In this document: positions 18,282 through 26,805 of the stretch, in pieces
Layout of the letters: the number at the start of each line of letters is the position of its first letter
How positions within the stretch are numbered: the first letter of the stretch is position 1
Assembly (NCBI GenBank): GCA_000733415.1
Contig: KL662191.1
Span: 905,939 to 969,938 of the forward strand
Length of the DNA: 64,000 nt
Direction: 5' to 3'
Source: [Leptolyngbya] sp. JSC-1
GTDB lineage: Bacteria; Cyanobacteriota; Cyanobacteriia; Elainellales; Elainellaceae
Made by a program: the position numbers and the translations under genes
The notes under the pieces: model-generated
What the model saw: the letters and a program-made list of their open reading frames with translations, nothing else
Told to the model about the DNA's origin: nothing
Databases searched by the model: none

Positions 18282-19517
18282 ATGACCATTGCTCACACTC
18301 AACTGTCTGTTGCAGACAAAGCTTTTCGCGTCGAAGGTTATGAGAAAATTGACTACAGTCTGCTCTGCGTGGATGGCGTATTTGATTTGCACAATCCCCA
18401 GCTAGCAGAAAGCTACCGGCCCTTTGGGCGCTGTTTGGCGGTTATAGATGCGAATGTTGAACAGCTTTACGGCAGTTTACTCCGTAATTATTTCAAGTAT
18501 TACGAGCTTGACCTGACAGTTTTTCCGATTACCATCACCGAACCGAACAAATCAATTGACACCTGCTTAAGAATCATTGATGCGTTCACACAGTTTCGCC
18601 TAGTGCGTAAAGAACCCGTACTCGTGATTGGTGGCGGTTTGATTACAGACGTGGCGGGTTTTGCCTGTTCCATGTACCGTCGCAGCAGTAACTACATCCG
18701 TATTCCTACCACCTTGATTGGCCTAATCGACGCCAGTGTAGCAATCAAAGTCGCAGTCAATCACGGTAAGCTGAAGAATCGTCTGGGTGCTTATCACGCC
18801 TCCCAAATCGTCATGCTCGATTTCTCGTTTCTGCAAACCTTACCAACAGCGCAAGTGCGAAACGGCATGGCTGAATTGATCAAAATTGCGGTAGTGGCAA
18901 ATTCCGAGGTTTTTGATCTGTTGGAGCAGCATGGAGAGGCATTGCTCCAGACTCATTTTGGCTATTTGGATGACTCCTCTGACCTGAGGCAGATCGGGCA
19001 CCGCGCCACCCATGCAGCCATTAAAACCATGCTAGAGCTAGAAACTCCCAACCTGCACGAGCTGGATCTGGATCGTGTCATCGCCTACGGTCACACCTGG
19101 AGTCCGACGCTAGAACTCGCGCCCCAGATTCCGATGTTCCACGGACATGCGGTTAACATTGACATGGCATTCTCGGCTACAATTGCTGCTCGGCGGGGTT
19201 ACATTACTGCTGATGAACGCGATCGGATTCTGAGATTGATGAGCCGAGTTGGATTAGCGCTTGATCATCCCCTGTTTGAGGAAGCGCTGATTTGGCAAGC
19301 TACCGAATCGATTACTTTGACCCGCGACGGCCTACAGCGAGCAGCCATGCCCCGTCCAATTGGAGACTGTTTCTTCGTGAACGATTTGACCCGACAAGAG
19401 CTAGCAGAAGCTTTACAGGAACATAAACAGCTTTGTGCAGCTTATCCACGCGCAGGTGCTGGTGTAGAAATGTATCCAGTTCAGTACGAACCAGAGCTGG
19501 TCGGGAGTGAATCATGA
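18282..19517 (+). CDS. mysA: demethyl-4-deoxygadusol synthase MysA
   Basis: A 411-residue sugar phosphate cyclase of the dehydroquinate synthase fold, the usual length of cyanobacterial MysA (DDGS). It converts sedoheptulose 7-phosphate to demethyl-4-deoxygadusol, the core of mycosporines. Visible features are the NAD-binding VIGGGLITDVAGF block, RIPTTLIGLIDASVA, and the metal ligands in NGMAELIK, AYGHTWSP and HGHAVNID. A 2-epi-5-epi-valiolone synthase is the closest alternative; the following O-methyltransferase and ATP-grasp genes decide for DDGS. TAGGAAA precedes the ATG by 7-8 bases. Its stop overlaps the mysB start by 4 bases, so translation is probably coupled. Confidence 0.95.
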   Translation: MTIAHTQLSVADKAFRVEGYEKIDYSLLCVDGVFDLHNPQLAESYRPFGRCLAVIDANVEQLYGSLLRNYFKYYELDLTVFPITITEPNKSIDTCLRIIDAFTQFRLVRKEPVLVIGGGLITDVAGFACSMYRRSSNYIRIPTTLIGLIDASVAIKVAVNHGKLKNRLGAYHASQIVMLDFSFLQTLPTAQVRNGMAELIKIAVVANSEVFDLLEQHGEALLQTHFGYLDDSSDLRQIGHRATHAAIKTMLELETPNLHELDLDRVIAYGHTWSPTLELAPQIPMFHGHAVNIDMAFSATIAARRGYITADERDRILRLMSRVGLALDHPLFEEALIWQATESITLTRDGLQRAAMPRPIGDCFFVNDLTRQELAEALQEHKQLCAAYPRAGAGVEMYPVQYEPELVGSES

Positions 19518-20341
19518 TTGCTACACCCCAATCTCAATCGGACACCAGGCCAGTAACACCACTGGGAATATTAACCGAGCAGCTAGAGATGCTGTTGCAG
19601 CAAGTCGGCACCGAATCTCCAGAATTGCATGATCGGCTCTATCGGGCTTGGCAACTGGCAGCTGGATTAGACCCTTACCTGCAAACTTGCACATCACCCG
19701 AGTCAGCTGATCTGGCAGTATTGGCGCAGCGCACGGCAGCAGAAGCCTGGAATCAGCATTTTTCAACCGGAACTACAATCCGCCCACTGGAGCAGGAGAT
19801 GTTATCTGGCCATATCGAAGGACAGGCGCTCAAAATGTTCATTCACATGCTCCAAGCGCGTCGAGTTCTGGAAATTGGTATGTTCACTGGTTATTCTGCC
19901 CTAGCGATGGCTGAGGCTCTACCGGCAGACGGCAAGCTGATTGCTTGCGAAGTAGACCCCTATGCCGCAGCAATCGCTCAGATCAGTTTTCAGTCCTCGC
20001 CCCACGGAGCTAAAATTCAAATCGAGCTGGGGGCAGCATTAGAAACCCTCTGTCGTTTAGCCGATGCCGGTGAAAGCTTCAATTTTGTCTTCATCGATGC
20101 GGACAAACGAGAATATATCGCCTACTTCCAAACGCTGCTGTCCACCAATCTGCTCCCATCCGGTGGTTTTCTGGCGGTGGATAACACCCTACTGCAAGGC
20201 CAGCCCTACTTGCCTCCTGAGCAGCGTTCCCGAAATGGGGAGGCCATTGCTCAATTCAACCGCCTTGTAGCCGAAGATCCGCGAGTAGAACAGGTCTTGC
20301 TCCCTCTACGGGATGGATTGACTCTGATTCGGCGCATCTGA
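19514..20341 (+). CDS. mysB: O-methyltransferase MysB
   Basis: A 275-residue class I SAM-dependent O-methyltransferase of the caffeoyl-CoA type. It methylates demethyl-4-deoxygadusol to 4-deoxygadusol. SAM-binding motif I is VLEIGMFTGYSALAMAEAL. The following acidic strand is LIACEVDP, and the metal/catalytic motif FVFIDADKREYIAYF is followed by VDNTLLQG. The N-terminal ~80 residues are the extra helical segment usual in this family. The gene starts inside the last codons of mysA (ATGA overlap). A GC-rich hairpin separates it from mysC. Confidence 0.95.
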   Translation: MIATPQSQSDTRPVTPLGILTEQLEMLLQQVGTESPELHDRLYRAWQLAAGLDPYLQTCTSPESADLAVLAQRTAAEAWNQHFSTGTTIRPLEQEMLSGHIEGQALKMFIHMLQARRVLEIGMFTGYSALAMAEALPADGKLIACEVDPYAAAIAQISFQSSPHGAKIQIELGAALETLCRLADAGESFNFVFIDADKREYIAYFQTLLSTNLLPSGGFLAVDNTLLQGQPYLPPEQRSRNGEAIAQFNRLVAEDPRVEQVLLPLRDGLTLIRRI

Positions 20342-20382
20342 CCCACAGGTAAATCATTCGATTTGATCAAATCACAGAGAGG

Positions 20383-20399
20383 GCGGGCAGCTTGCCCGC
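20383..20399. repeat. GC-rich hairpin between mysB and mysC
   Basis: The palindrome gcgggcagcttgcccgc lies about 40 bases after the mysB stop and 70 bases before mysC. It belongs to the interspersed short-hairpin family. In this position it could lower or separate mysC transcription or stabilise the mysAB message. Confidence 0.55.
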
Positions 20400-20468
20400 T
20401 TCTATCTCGTTGGCACGGTAGATTGAATCAAGAATTAGACTCATTTTGCTTCTGATTTAACTCCTTCT

Positions 20469-21854
20469 ATGGCACAATCTTCATTCGGCTCGTTTCTCAA
20501 CATTCCAACTGCATTTCCTAGTCGTGTTAATATTCAAGTAATTCTGCAAAACCTAGGAACTTTAGTTTTGTTGTTGATTGCATTACCACTTAATGCTGCT
20601 TTTGTATTCCTAACATCAATAGGAAATCTATTTACAGAACTATCTCAGCCTCGGATTGCTCAGCCAAAAACCATTTTGATCAGCGGTGGCAAGATGACTA
20701 AGGCGCTTCAGTTAGCACGCTCCTTTCATGCAGCTGGGCATCGAGTCATTCTGGTGGAAACACACAAGTATTGGCTGACTGGACATCGATTTTCTAAAGC
20801 AGTGAGCCGCTTTTACACTGTACCTACGCCCCAGGATAGTGCTGATGCCTATACTCAAGCACTTTTAGAAATTGTGCAGCGAGAACAGGTTGATGTCTAT
20901 GTGCCGGTTTGTAGCCCCGTCGCCAGCTATTATGATGCGTTGGCAGAAGCCGCTCTATCGCCCTATTGCGAAGTATTTCACACCGATGCAGAAACGGTGA
21001 AAGCCCTCGATCACAAATACAGCTTCAATCAACTGGCGCAATCACTCGGCTTATCTGTTCCCAAGTCGTTCTACATCACTGCACCAGAACAGGTACTACA
21101 GTTCGACTTCTCCCAAGAAACACGCTCCTATATTCTCAAAAGCATTGCCTATAACTCGGTTTATCGGTTGAACTTGACTCGTTTACCCTGCCCTTCCTAC
21201 GAGGACATGAAAGCATTTGTCTATAGTTTGCCAATCAGCTCAGAAAATCCTTGGATTATGCAAGAGTTTATTGCTGGACAGGAGTTTTGTACCCACAGTA
21301 CAGTGCGAAACGGCGAATTGCGCTTGCACTGTTGCTGCGAATCTTCTGCCTTTCAGGTCAATTATCAACATGTGGAGAATCCAGCAATTCTGGATTGGGT
21401 ACAGCAGTTTGTTAAAGGACTAAACCTAACCGGACAGTTCTCGTTCGATTTTATCCAAACCGCAGATGGTGTGGTCTACGCGATTGAGTGCAATCCCCGC
21501 ACCCATTCTGCAATTACGATGTTTTATAATCATCCTGGTGTGGCAGATGCCTATCTGGATACCGTTCCTCTGCCAGAACCGATGCAGCCTTTACCTACTA
21601 GCAAACCTACCTATTGGCTGTATCACGAACTGTGGCGCTTCACGGGAATTCGTTCACTCTCTGATCTACGCACTCGTCTACAAACTCTCTTCCAGGGCAC
21701 CGACGCAATTTACCAAGTTTACGATCCGCTGCCGTTCTTGATGGTGCACCACTGGCAAATTCCGCTGTTGCTTCTGAAAAATCTGGAGCAGATGAAAGGC
21801 TGGGTACGCATTGATTTTAATATTGGCAAACTAGTAGAGCCGGGTGGAGATTGA
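20469..21854 (+). CDS. mysC: ATP-grasp mycosporine-glycine synthase MysC
   Basis: A 461-residue ATP-grasp ligase that joins glycine to 4-deoxygadusol to make mycosporine-glycine. The length matches known MysC proteins (~458 residues). An N-terminal hydrophobic helix (TLVLLLIALPLNAAFVF, residues ~31-48) may attach it to the membrane. The ATP-grasp core follows: KTILISGGKMTKALQLARSF, the ALDHKYSFNQLAQSLGLSVPKS lid region, IMQEFIAGQEFCTHS, and metal-binding FDFIQTADG...AIECNPRTHSAI. It is the last gene of the cluster. No D-Ala-D-Ala ligase-like mysD or NRPS mysE follows. Confidence 0.95.
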   Translation: MAQSSFGSFLNIPTAFPSRVNIQVILQNLGTLVLLLIALPLNAAFVFLTSIGNLFTELSQPRIAQPKTILISGGKMTKALQLARSFHAAGHRVILVETHKYWLTGHRFSKAVSRFYTVPTPQDSADAYTQALLEIVQREQVDVYVPVCSPVASYYDALAEAALSPYCEVFHTDAETVKALDHKYSFNQLAQSLGLSVPKSFYITAPEQVLQFDFSQETRSYILKSIAYNSVYRLNLTRLPCPSYEDMKAFVYSLPISSENPWIMQEFIAGQEFCTHSTVRNGELRLHCCCESSAFQVNYQHVENPAILDWVQQFVKGLNLTGQFSFDFIQTADGVVYAIECNPRTHSAITMFYNHPGVADAYLDTVPLPEPMQPLPTSKPTYWLYHELWRFTGIRSLSDLRTRLQTLFQGTDAIYQVYDPLPFLMVHHWQIPLLLLKNLEQMKGWVRIDFNIGKLVEPGGD

Positions 21855-21919
21855 CTCAGCTAATTTCCACGCTACAGGTCTGGATCAACGCTAGTACAGC
21901 TTTATTCATGCAAAATTTA

Positions 21920-22543
21920 TCAATGCTCAAAAATTCCCTGATATTGCAGTAAATCAAGCGACACAATTGTCGGCAAACATTGAAAACACTGCTGAGCCAG
22001 TTCCCAGCGATCTTCTCGCTGCAGCATATCGGTAAGTTTGAGGCGAACATCCAGTAAATAGCGCACATCGTTAGCCGCGTAGCGCAGTTGTTCGTCTGAG
22101 AGATTGGCCGCATTGCCCCAGTCAGAACTTTGGGCCGTTTTATCCAGCTCAACCTGCTCTAGCTCTTGCACCACATCCTTGAGGCCATGCTTGGGACTGT
22201 AGGTGCGGGCTAGCTTACTGGCAATTTTGGTGCAAAAAACTGGGTTGACGTGAATACCAAGGTGGTAGCGCAGCGTAGCTAGATCGAAGCGGGCAAAGTG
22301 GAAGACTTTCAAAACCGAATCGGTTTCGAGTAGACGCTTGAGGTTGGGAGCGGCTGCTTGGCCCTTGGCAATGCGTAATGCGGTGACATGTCCTGCCGGA
22401 TCACAAAGCTGCACCAGACATAACCGATCACGCTGTGGTAGAAGCCCCATTGTTTCGGTATCGACGGCGATCGCCTCTGCTTGCAGATAGCCCACTAAAA
22501 TTTCTGCCGGCAAATCTTGATCGCACACTTGAAAGTCTTCCAC
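21920..22543 (-). CDS. RNase D-like 3'-5' exonuclease
   Basis: A 207-residue DEDDy exonuclease. Exo I is VDTETMG, Exo II is HFARFDLATL, and Exo III is YAANDVRYLLD with the catalytic Tyr and Asp. It lacks the HRDC domains of full-length RNase D, as is common in cyanobacteria, so it corresponds to the catalytic domain only. Its likely role is 3' trimming of tRNA or other structured RNA. The start is a GTG with GGGAGG six bases upstream. The CAP-domain gene lies 31 bases upstream on the same strand, suggesting co-transcription. Confidence 0.9.
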   Translation of the reverse strand: MEDFQVCDQDLPAEILVGYLQAEAIAVDTETMGLLPQRDRLCLVQLCDPAGHVTALRIAKGQAAAPNLKRLLETDSVLKVFHFARFDLATLRYHLGIHVNPVFCTKIASKLARTYSPKHGLKDVVQELEQVELDKTAQSSDWGNAANLSDEQLRYAANDVRYLLDVRLKLTDMLQREDRWELAQQCFQCLPTIVSLDLLQYQGIFEH

Positions 22544-22574
22544 CCTATGCCTCCCTGAATCTTAGAAACTCGTG

Positions 22575-23090
22575 CTAACGCCTGATAAAGATCTGAGTAA
22601 AGTAGAACTCGCCCTGACTGTTTTTGGCAACTCCGATCCCAGTCAGATTATAGTTGCCCATGATGTTGCGCAGATGCCCCGAACTTTTGAGCCACCCGTT
22701 TACGGCCTGGGCCGCCGGATTGCTGAAACCCGCATTGTAGGCTACGTTTTCGGCAGCAGCCCGGTAGGGAATCGTTTTACCGATCGTTTGAATGCGAGTG
22801 CTAAAGCCGTTATGGCTCAAGGTACGGCTATTCGCCATGTTTTGGCTATGCTGACGCGCCTGCTGGTTAATAGTGGCATTGCGCGTCAAAGGGGCTAGTC
22901 CCCTCTGCTGACGATATTGGTTGATCTGCTGAAACACAGATTGTTCCAACGTCGCCATCGAGGAGTTGGCGGTGGCCCGCTTGTTGACCCGCATTCGAGG
23001 TTGACTGAACGGCGATCTGTTTTGGGAGCGGCCTAGCTCAACGGTCAGTTGGGTACGCGCAGGCGTAACTGTAGGCACTCTGTTGTTCAT
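22575..23090 (-). CDS. CAP/SCP-domain protein
   Basis: 171 residues. The C-terminal ~125 residues are a CAP (PR-1/SCP) domain: VFQQINQYRQQRGLAPL, HSQNMANSRTLSHNGF, AAENVAYN, GWLKSSGHLRNIM and GIGVAKNSQGEFYFTQIF. The first ~45 residues are polar and Arg/Asn-rich with no signal peptide, which is odd because CAP proteins are normally exported. The start is secure: GGAGG lies 7 bases before the ATG. Bacterial CAP proteins are poorly understood and no function is proposed. Confidence 0.9.
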   Translation of the reverse strand: MNNRVPTVTPARTQLTVELGRSQNRSPFSQPRMRVNKRATANSSMATLEQSVFQQINQYRQQRGLAPLTRNATINQQARQHSQNMANSRTLSHNGFSTRIQTIGKTIPYRAAAENVAYNAGFSNPAAQAVNGWLKSSGHLRNIMGNYNLTGIGVAKNSQGEFYFTQIFIRR

Positions 23091-23251
23091 TAAAACACCT
23101 CCAAGAGTGTCTGATTTGCCGCCTTCAGGTTAGTAGAGTTGCGGTCCCCCGGGTGTGATCGAGATCGATGACTAATCGCTCAACAGACCCATTTGCTATC
23201 GTATCTGCTATCTTGCTTGCTATCTAAATAGATTATTTCTTTGAGCATCTG

Positions 23252-23848
23252 CTAGTCCGGGTCACGCTTGTACTGACGCGGATTGCGACTGTTCTTGGCA
23301 CCTGCCTGCTGGATATACCAGCGTCGCCATTCGGTCGAACTGCGAATTGTCAGCCACAGGAGCAGCAGTGCCAGTAAGCCCCCCTGCTGAGGAGCATCAA
23401 AGGCGAGCAGAGCTAAAGCGACACAAAGAAAGTCTTGAATGAAGATCACCCAGATCGGCAGCCCCCGTAGCCGATAGGACCAGCCTACCTGCACAAGGTG
23501 CAGCACAAATGCCAGCAAGCCACCCAAAATGGTTAACACCCAAGCCAAAGCAGCATCGAGTTGGGCGGTGCGAGCCACAGTCATGCCCACAATCCCGCCC
23601 ACAAGGGGACTGAACAAAAGCTGTACGATTTGCAACAGCCTCTGCCCCAAGCGCTCCTTCGAGAACAGTAATTCCACCAGCGACCAGCTCACCAGTACCC
23701 CTAAGACAATCGGCGGCGGGATTTGTGACAAAATCGGTACATTGGCCCAGAGGTTATCGCTGTAGAGCAGGCCAATCAGCAGCAGCGGCAGGCCAATCCG
23801 CATCCCCACCGCAGCCGAAAGCGAGAGGGCGGCTAATACTTCTAGCAT
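23252..23848 (-). CDS. DUF4126 membrane protein
   Basis: 198 residues with about five hydrophobic helices, starting MLEVLAALSLSAAVGMRIGLPLLLIG. The N-terminal SAAxGxR motif and the SWSLVELLFSK block identify the DUF4126 family, whose function is not known. GGGAGGG stands 5 bases before the ATG. The gene begins 13 bases after the stop of the histidine kinase on the same strand, so the two are probably one operon. Confidence 0.82.
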   Translation of the reverse strand: MLEVLAALSLSAAVGMRIGLPLLLIGLLYSDNLWANVPILSQIPPPIVLGVLVSWSLVELLFSKERLGQRLLQIVQLLFSPLVGGIVGMTVARTAQLDAALAWVLTILGGLLAFVLHLVQVGWSYRLRGLPIWVIFIQDFLCVALALLAFDAPQQGGLLALLLLWLTIRSSTEWRRWYIQQAGAKNSRNPRQYKRDPD

Positions 23849-23861
23849 TTGTCACCCTCCC

Positions 23862-25670
23862 TTAAAGCAGCAAATCTGCCGAATCGGTCAACGGTGCTGC
23901 CACCATTACCGGATCTTGATACAGCGGTACGGTGAAGGTCACGGTGGATCCCAACCCTTCGCCCATGCTGAAGAAGTTCACCACTCCACCCATCGCTTCC
24001 ACCAACTTTTGAGAAATCGCTAACCCCAAGCCAGTGCCGCCATACTGTCGCGTCCGCGAACCATCCACCTGGCTAAAGGTTTGAAACAGCTTGTCTTGCT
24101 TTTCTAGCGATACCCCAATTCCCGTATCGGCGACACTAATTTTGACCATACCGGGCTTTTCTTCGCCCTGCACGACCACTTTGCCTGGAATTACTTCAGC
24201 GCTAATCGTAATGCTGCCCTCATGGGTGAATTTAATCGCATTGCCGACCAGATTCAGCATTACCTGCTTTAAGCGCTGGTAGTTGCCGTATAGGATCACC
24301 TCGTCTCGCGTATCAGGGGCACGAATCTCGAAGCTTAAGTTGCGCTGCTGCGCCTGCGGACGAGTGAACTTCTCGACATCAACCAGCAGGTCATCGAGCT
24401 TAACCGGGTTGAGATCAAGCTGCATTTTGCCCGCTTCAATTTTGGCAATGTCGAGAATGTCCTGAATCACATCCATCAAATGCATAGCAGAGCGATAGGC
24501 TTCGTCAATGCACTGACGCTGTTCTTCAGGTTCGTCGATCATGCCGTCTAGAATCAGCTTCAGGAAGCCAATCACACCGTTGAGGGGCGTCCGCAGCTCG
24601 TGGGAAGTATTAGCGAGAAACTCACTCTTGAGGCGAGAAGCGGCTTCGGCCTGCTGACGGGCCTCTTCCAAATCCGAGTGCTGCCGCATCAGGCTTTCGT
24701 TCATCCGCTGCAACTCATCGACTATGGTACGGCTGGCCTTGAACAGCGAGGCATGGGCAATTCCGGTACCCACCTGATCGGCAATTTCGCGCAGCAAATC
24801 AATCTCAATTTCACTCCAGAGGCGAGAGCGGTCCAACTGATGCAACAGGATTAAACTATTGGGCTGGTCTTGATAACAGGTGGCAACTACCAGCATGGCG
24901 GAAGAGGCAGCCTCTCCGTTGCTTTCCGATGCCGGCACCACTACAGGCTTTAGCGTCGTTAAAGCTTCATTGATGTGGGGGTCTGTGATGGCCAGCTCAG
25001 TGCTCAACAGCGAAGGTAAGTCGGGCTGATGGTACTCCGCTACAGCGCTCAGACTAGAACTGTCCGGCTGATAGGGGTAAATCAAACAGCGGCTCACTCC
25101 CAGCACTTCGCCCAACCCATCTACCGTCTGCTGACAAATCACCTCTAGATCCAGCGTATGGCGAATGTTCCAGATAATCTTGCTAAGCTGTTTGCGGGAG
25201 TGATTGGCCCGAGGCGACGGTTCGGCATGGACCCGATTGACGAACTCTAGCGCCCGACTTTCAGGAACTGTGTAGAGAAACTGCCCGTTCACGACGACGC
25301 TGGTAGCGGTGCCGTGGGGCACCAAAACTGGACTGACAGTCAAGTTAAAGACAAAGTACTGACCGGCATAGGCGAACGGATACTCAAACTGGAGCGGGAT
25401 CAGGTAGTCTAAGACTTGCTGAATCTGCTCTATATAGGAAACAATCGCCACAGGAGCAAAAGTTTCCTGCATCGGTTGGCCGATCACCTGCTCCAACTTG
25501 AGGCCGTAGCGCTGTGCCTCCCGCCAATAGAAGGACAGATAATGCCCTATCAGCGTTTGGGTGAAAACCAGATCAGCTCCAGCCACCGATGAAAGACCAT
25601 CCAACCTCTGAGCTGTTGCAGGGGGCAGCGAGTCAGCAGTGGAAAGTGAAAGGTCGCCGGAAGAAGTCAT
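23862..25670 (-). CDS. GAF-type sensor histidine kinase
   Basis: A 602-residue soluble sensor kinase. An N-terminal PAS-like region (~30-140, FTQTLIGHYLSFYWREAQRYG) is followed by a GAF domain (~171-306, ICQQTVDGLGEVLGVSRCLIY) and a short coiled coil. The HisKA domain has the phospho-accepting His357 (SHELRTPLNGVIGF). The ATPase domain has N box NLVGNAIKFT, G1 VADTGIGV and G2 GGTGLGLAI. The GAF lacks an obvious bilin-attachment Cys motif, so it is not clearly a phytochrome. The start ATG at MTSSGDLSLS was chosen over an upstream TTG that would add 34 unlikely residues. No response regulator is nearby; the downstream DUF4126 protein may be related. Confidence 0.9.
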   Translation of the reverse strand: MTSSGDLSLSTADSLPPATAQRLDGLSSVAGADLVFTQTLIGHYLSFYWREAQRYGLKLEQVIGQPMQETFAPVAIVSYIEQIQQVLDYLIPLQFEYPFAYAGQYFVFNLTVSPVLVPHGTATSVVVNGQFLYTVPESRALEFVNRVHAEPSPRANHSRKQLSKIIWNIRHTLDLEVICQQTVDGLGEVLGVSRCLIYPYQPDSSSLSAVAEYHQPDLPSLLSTELAITDPHINEALTTLKPVVVPASESNGEAASSAMLVVATCYQDQPNSLILLHQLDRSRLWSEIEIDLLREIADQVGTGIAHASLFKASRTIVDELQRMNESLMRQHSDLEEARQQAEAASRLKSEFLANTSHELRTPLNGVIGFLKLILDGMIDEPEEQRQCIDEAYRSAMHLMDVIQDILDIAKIEAGKMQLDLNPVKLDDLLVDVEKFTRPQAQQRNLSFEIRAPDTRDEVILYGNYQRLKQVMLNLVGNAIKFTHEGSITISAEVIPGKVVVQGEEKPGMVKISVADTGIGVSLEKQDKLFQTFSQVDGSRTRQYGGTGLGLAISQKLVEAMGGVVNFFSMGEGLGSTVTFTVPLYQDPVMVAAPLTDSADLLL

Positions 25671-25902
25671 CGGTGTAGAGTCACAAGTAGAACCACAAAC
25701 AGCAGGGTAAAATTTGGAGAACTTTCCCAGGTTGACTTGAGATCGATCCAGCCGACAGACCAGCCAAGGCAAGTCAACGTTGCGCTAACCTAAATATTTC
25801 GATTCATTCCCACCGGAAGCCGGAGCCAGCCAAATTGCTGAGATTGTAAATCACAATCAGCGAAGCAGGTTGCGCTATCCAAACCGATCCAACCGATCCA
25901 CA

Positions 25903-26130
25903 TTAATCATTCCACTCTCCCTTGGGAGGAACAGGAGGATTTCGGCGCATCGTGCGCGTCAAATCATCATCTCGGCGACTGCCGCCCAGCCATTGCCGCA
26001 CTGCGACTTCAATTACCTTACTGGGATCGCTTGTTAGATGACTAATCTGCTCTAGCAACTCTGCGTCAATTTGGATCGAGACGCTAACTTTGCCGGATAG
26101 GGGTTTAGAGTCAACACTGGGGTCATTCAT
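25903..26130 (-). CDS. small RHH-like DNA-binding protein
   Basis: A 75-residue protein with a ribbon-helix-helix-like pattern: a beta strand (KVSVSIQIDAEL) and two helices (LLEQISHLTS; PSKVIEVAVRQWL). A basic, Pro-rich tail (RTMRRNPPVPPKGEWND) follows. RHH proteins are often antitoxins or small repressors. No toxin gene is next to it, so the antitoxin role is not supported here. Confidence 0.6.
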   Translation of the reverse strand: MNDPSVDSKPLSGKVSVSIQIDAELLEQISHLTSDPSKVIEVAVRQWLGGSRRDDDLTRTMRRNPPVPPKGEWND

Positions 26131-26805
26131 ACAGGATTAGGATGATTCAGAATTAGGGTTTTACCAGCAAATCACTGACAGTAAAGTATGGGGCAAAGTA
26201 TGGAGCTATCGTAGGGCGGGCGTAGGATCTGCCGTAGGCAGGATGACCGCACTATGCCTGAGAGATAAGGTCGTTCTAACTTTCATGCCGTAAATTTACT
26301 AGCAATAAGTACTAGACTAGAGCAAACTGTCGATCGAAGCCGTAAGCATAAATGCTGAGCGGGCAAGGTGCGACCAAGCTGCAACCCAATTGCAACCAAG
26401 CGCCAGAGCCTAAACAGGCCAGTAGAGCTAACTCAACTAGAGCCAACTCAGAGCCACTCAACGCTTCACTGAGCGCCTTCAATTAATCAAGCAGATCCGA
26501 CGCTTTGAGAACACCGAGACAGACTGAACCTCTGCAATCCATTAAACCCTATTCAACCCCAAATCGCTTTAATTGCTGTCACTTCGGCTAGATGGGTTTG
26601 ATTGGGTGTAGAGGGCAAAATGCCTCAACCGCTTGCCCAACCGCCCTGAGAGAGTCTTTGTTCCATCCGCAGAGGGAAGGGAAGGATTACAATGTTTTAA
26701 GCAAGCATTGATGCTATCTGTTGTCCCCAGCGATCCCCGGTATAGGTCAGGTCTGATGCTGTGGGGTTGAATCTACCTACTCTGCTTCCCCTTACGTTGA
26801 GGTTT
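26131..26805. other. intergenic upstream of lepA
   Basis: No gene seen. It includes a GC-rich hairpin cluster near 26213-26256 of the short interspersed family and an AT-poor run with repeated CAACC and GAGCCA words. GAGG lies just before the lepA ATG. Confidence 0.45.
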
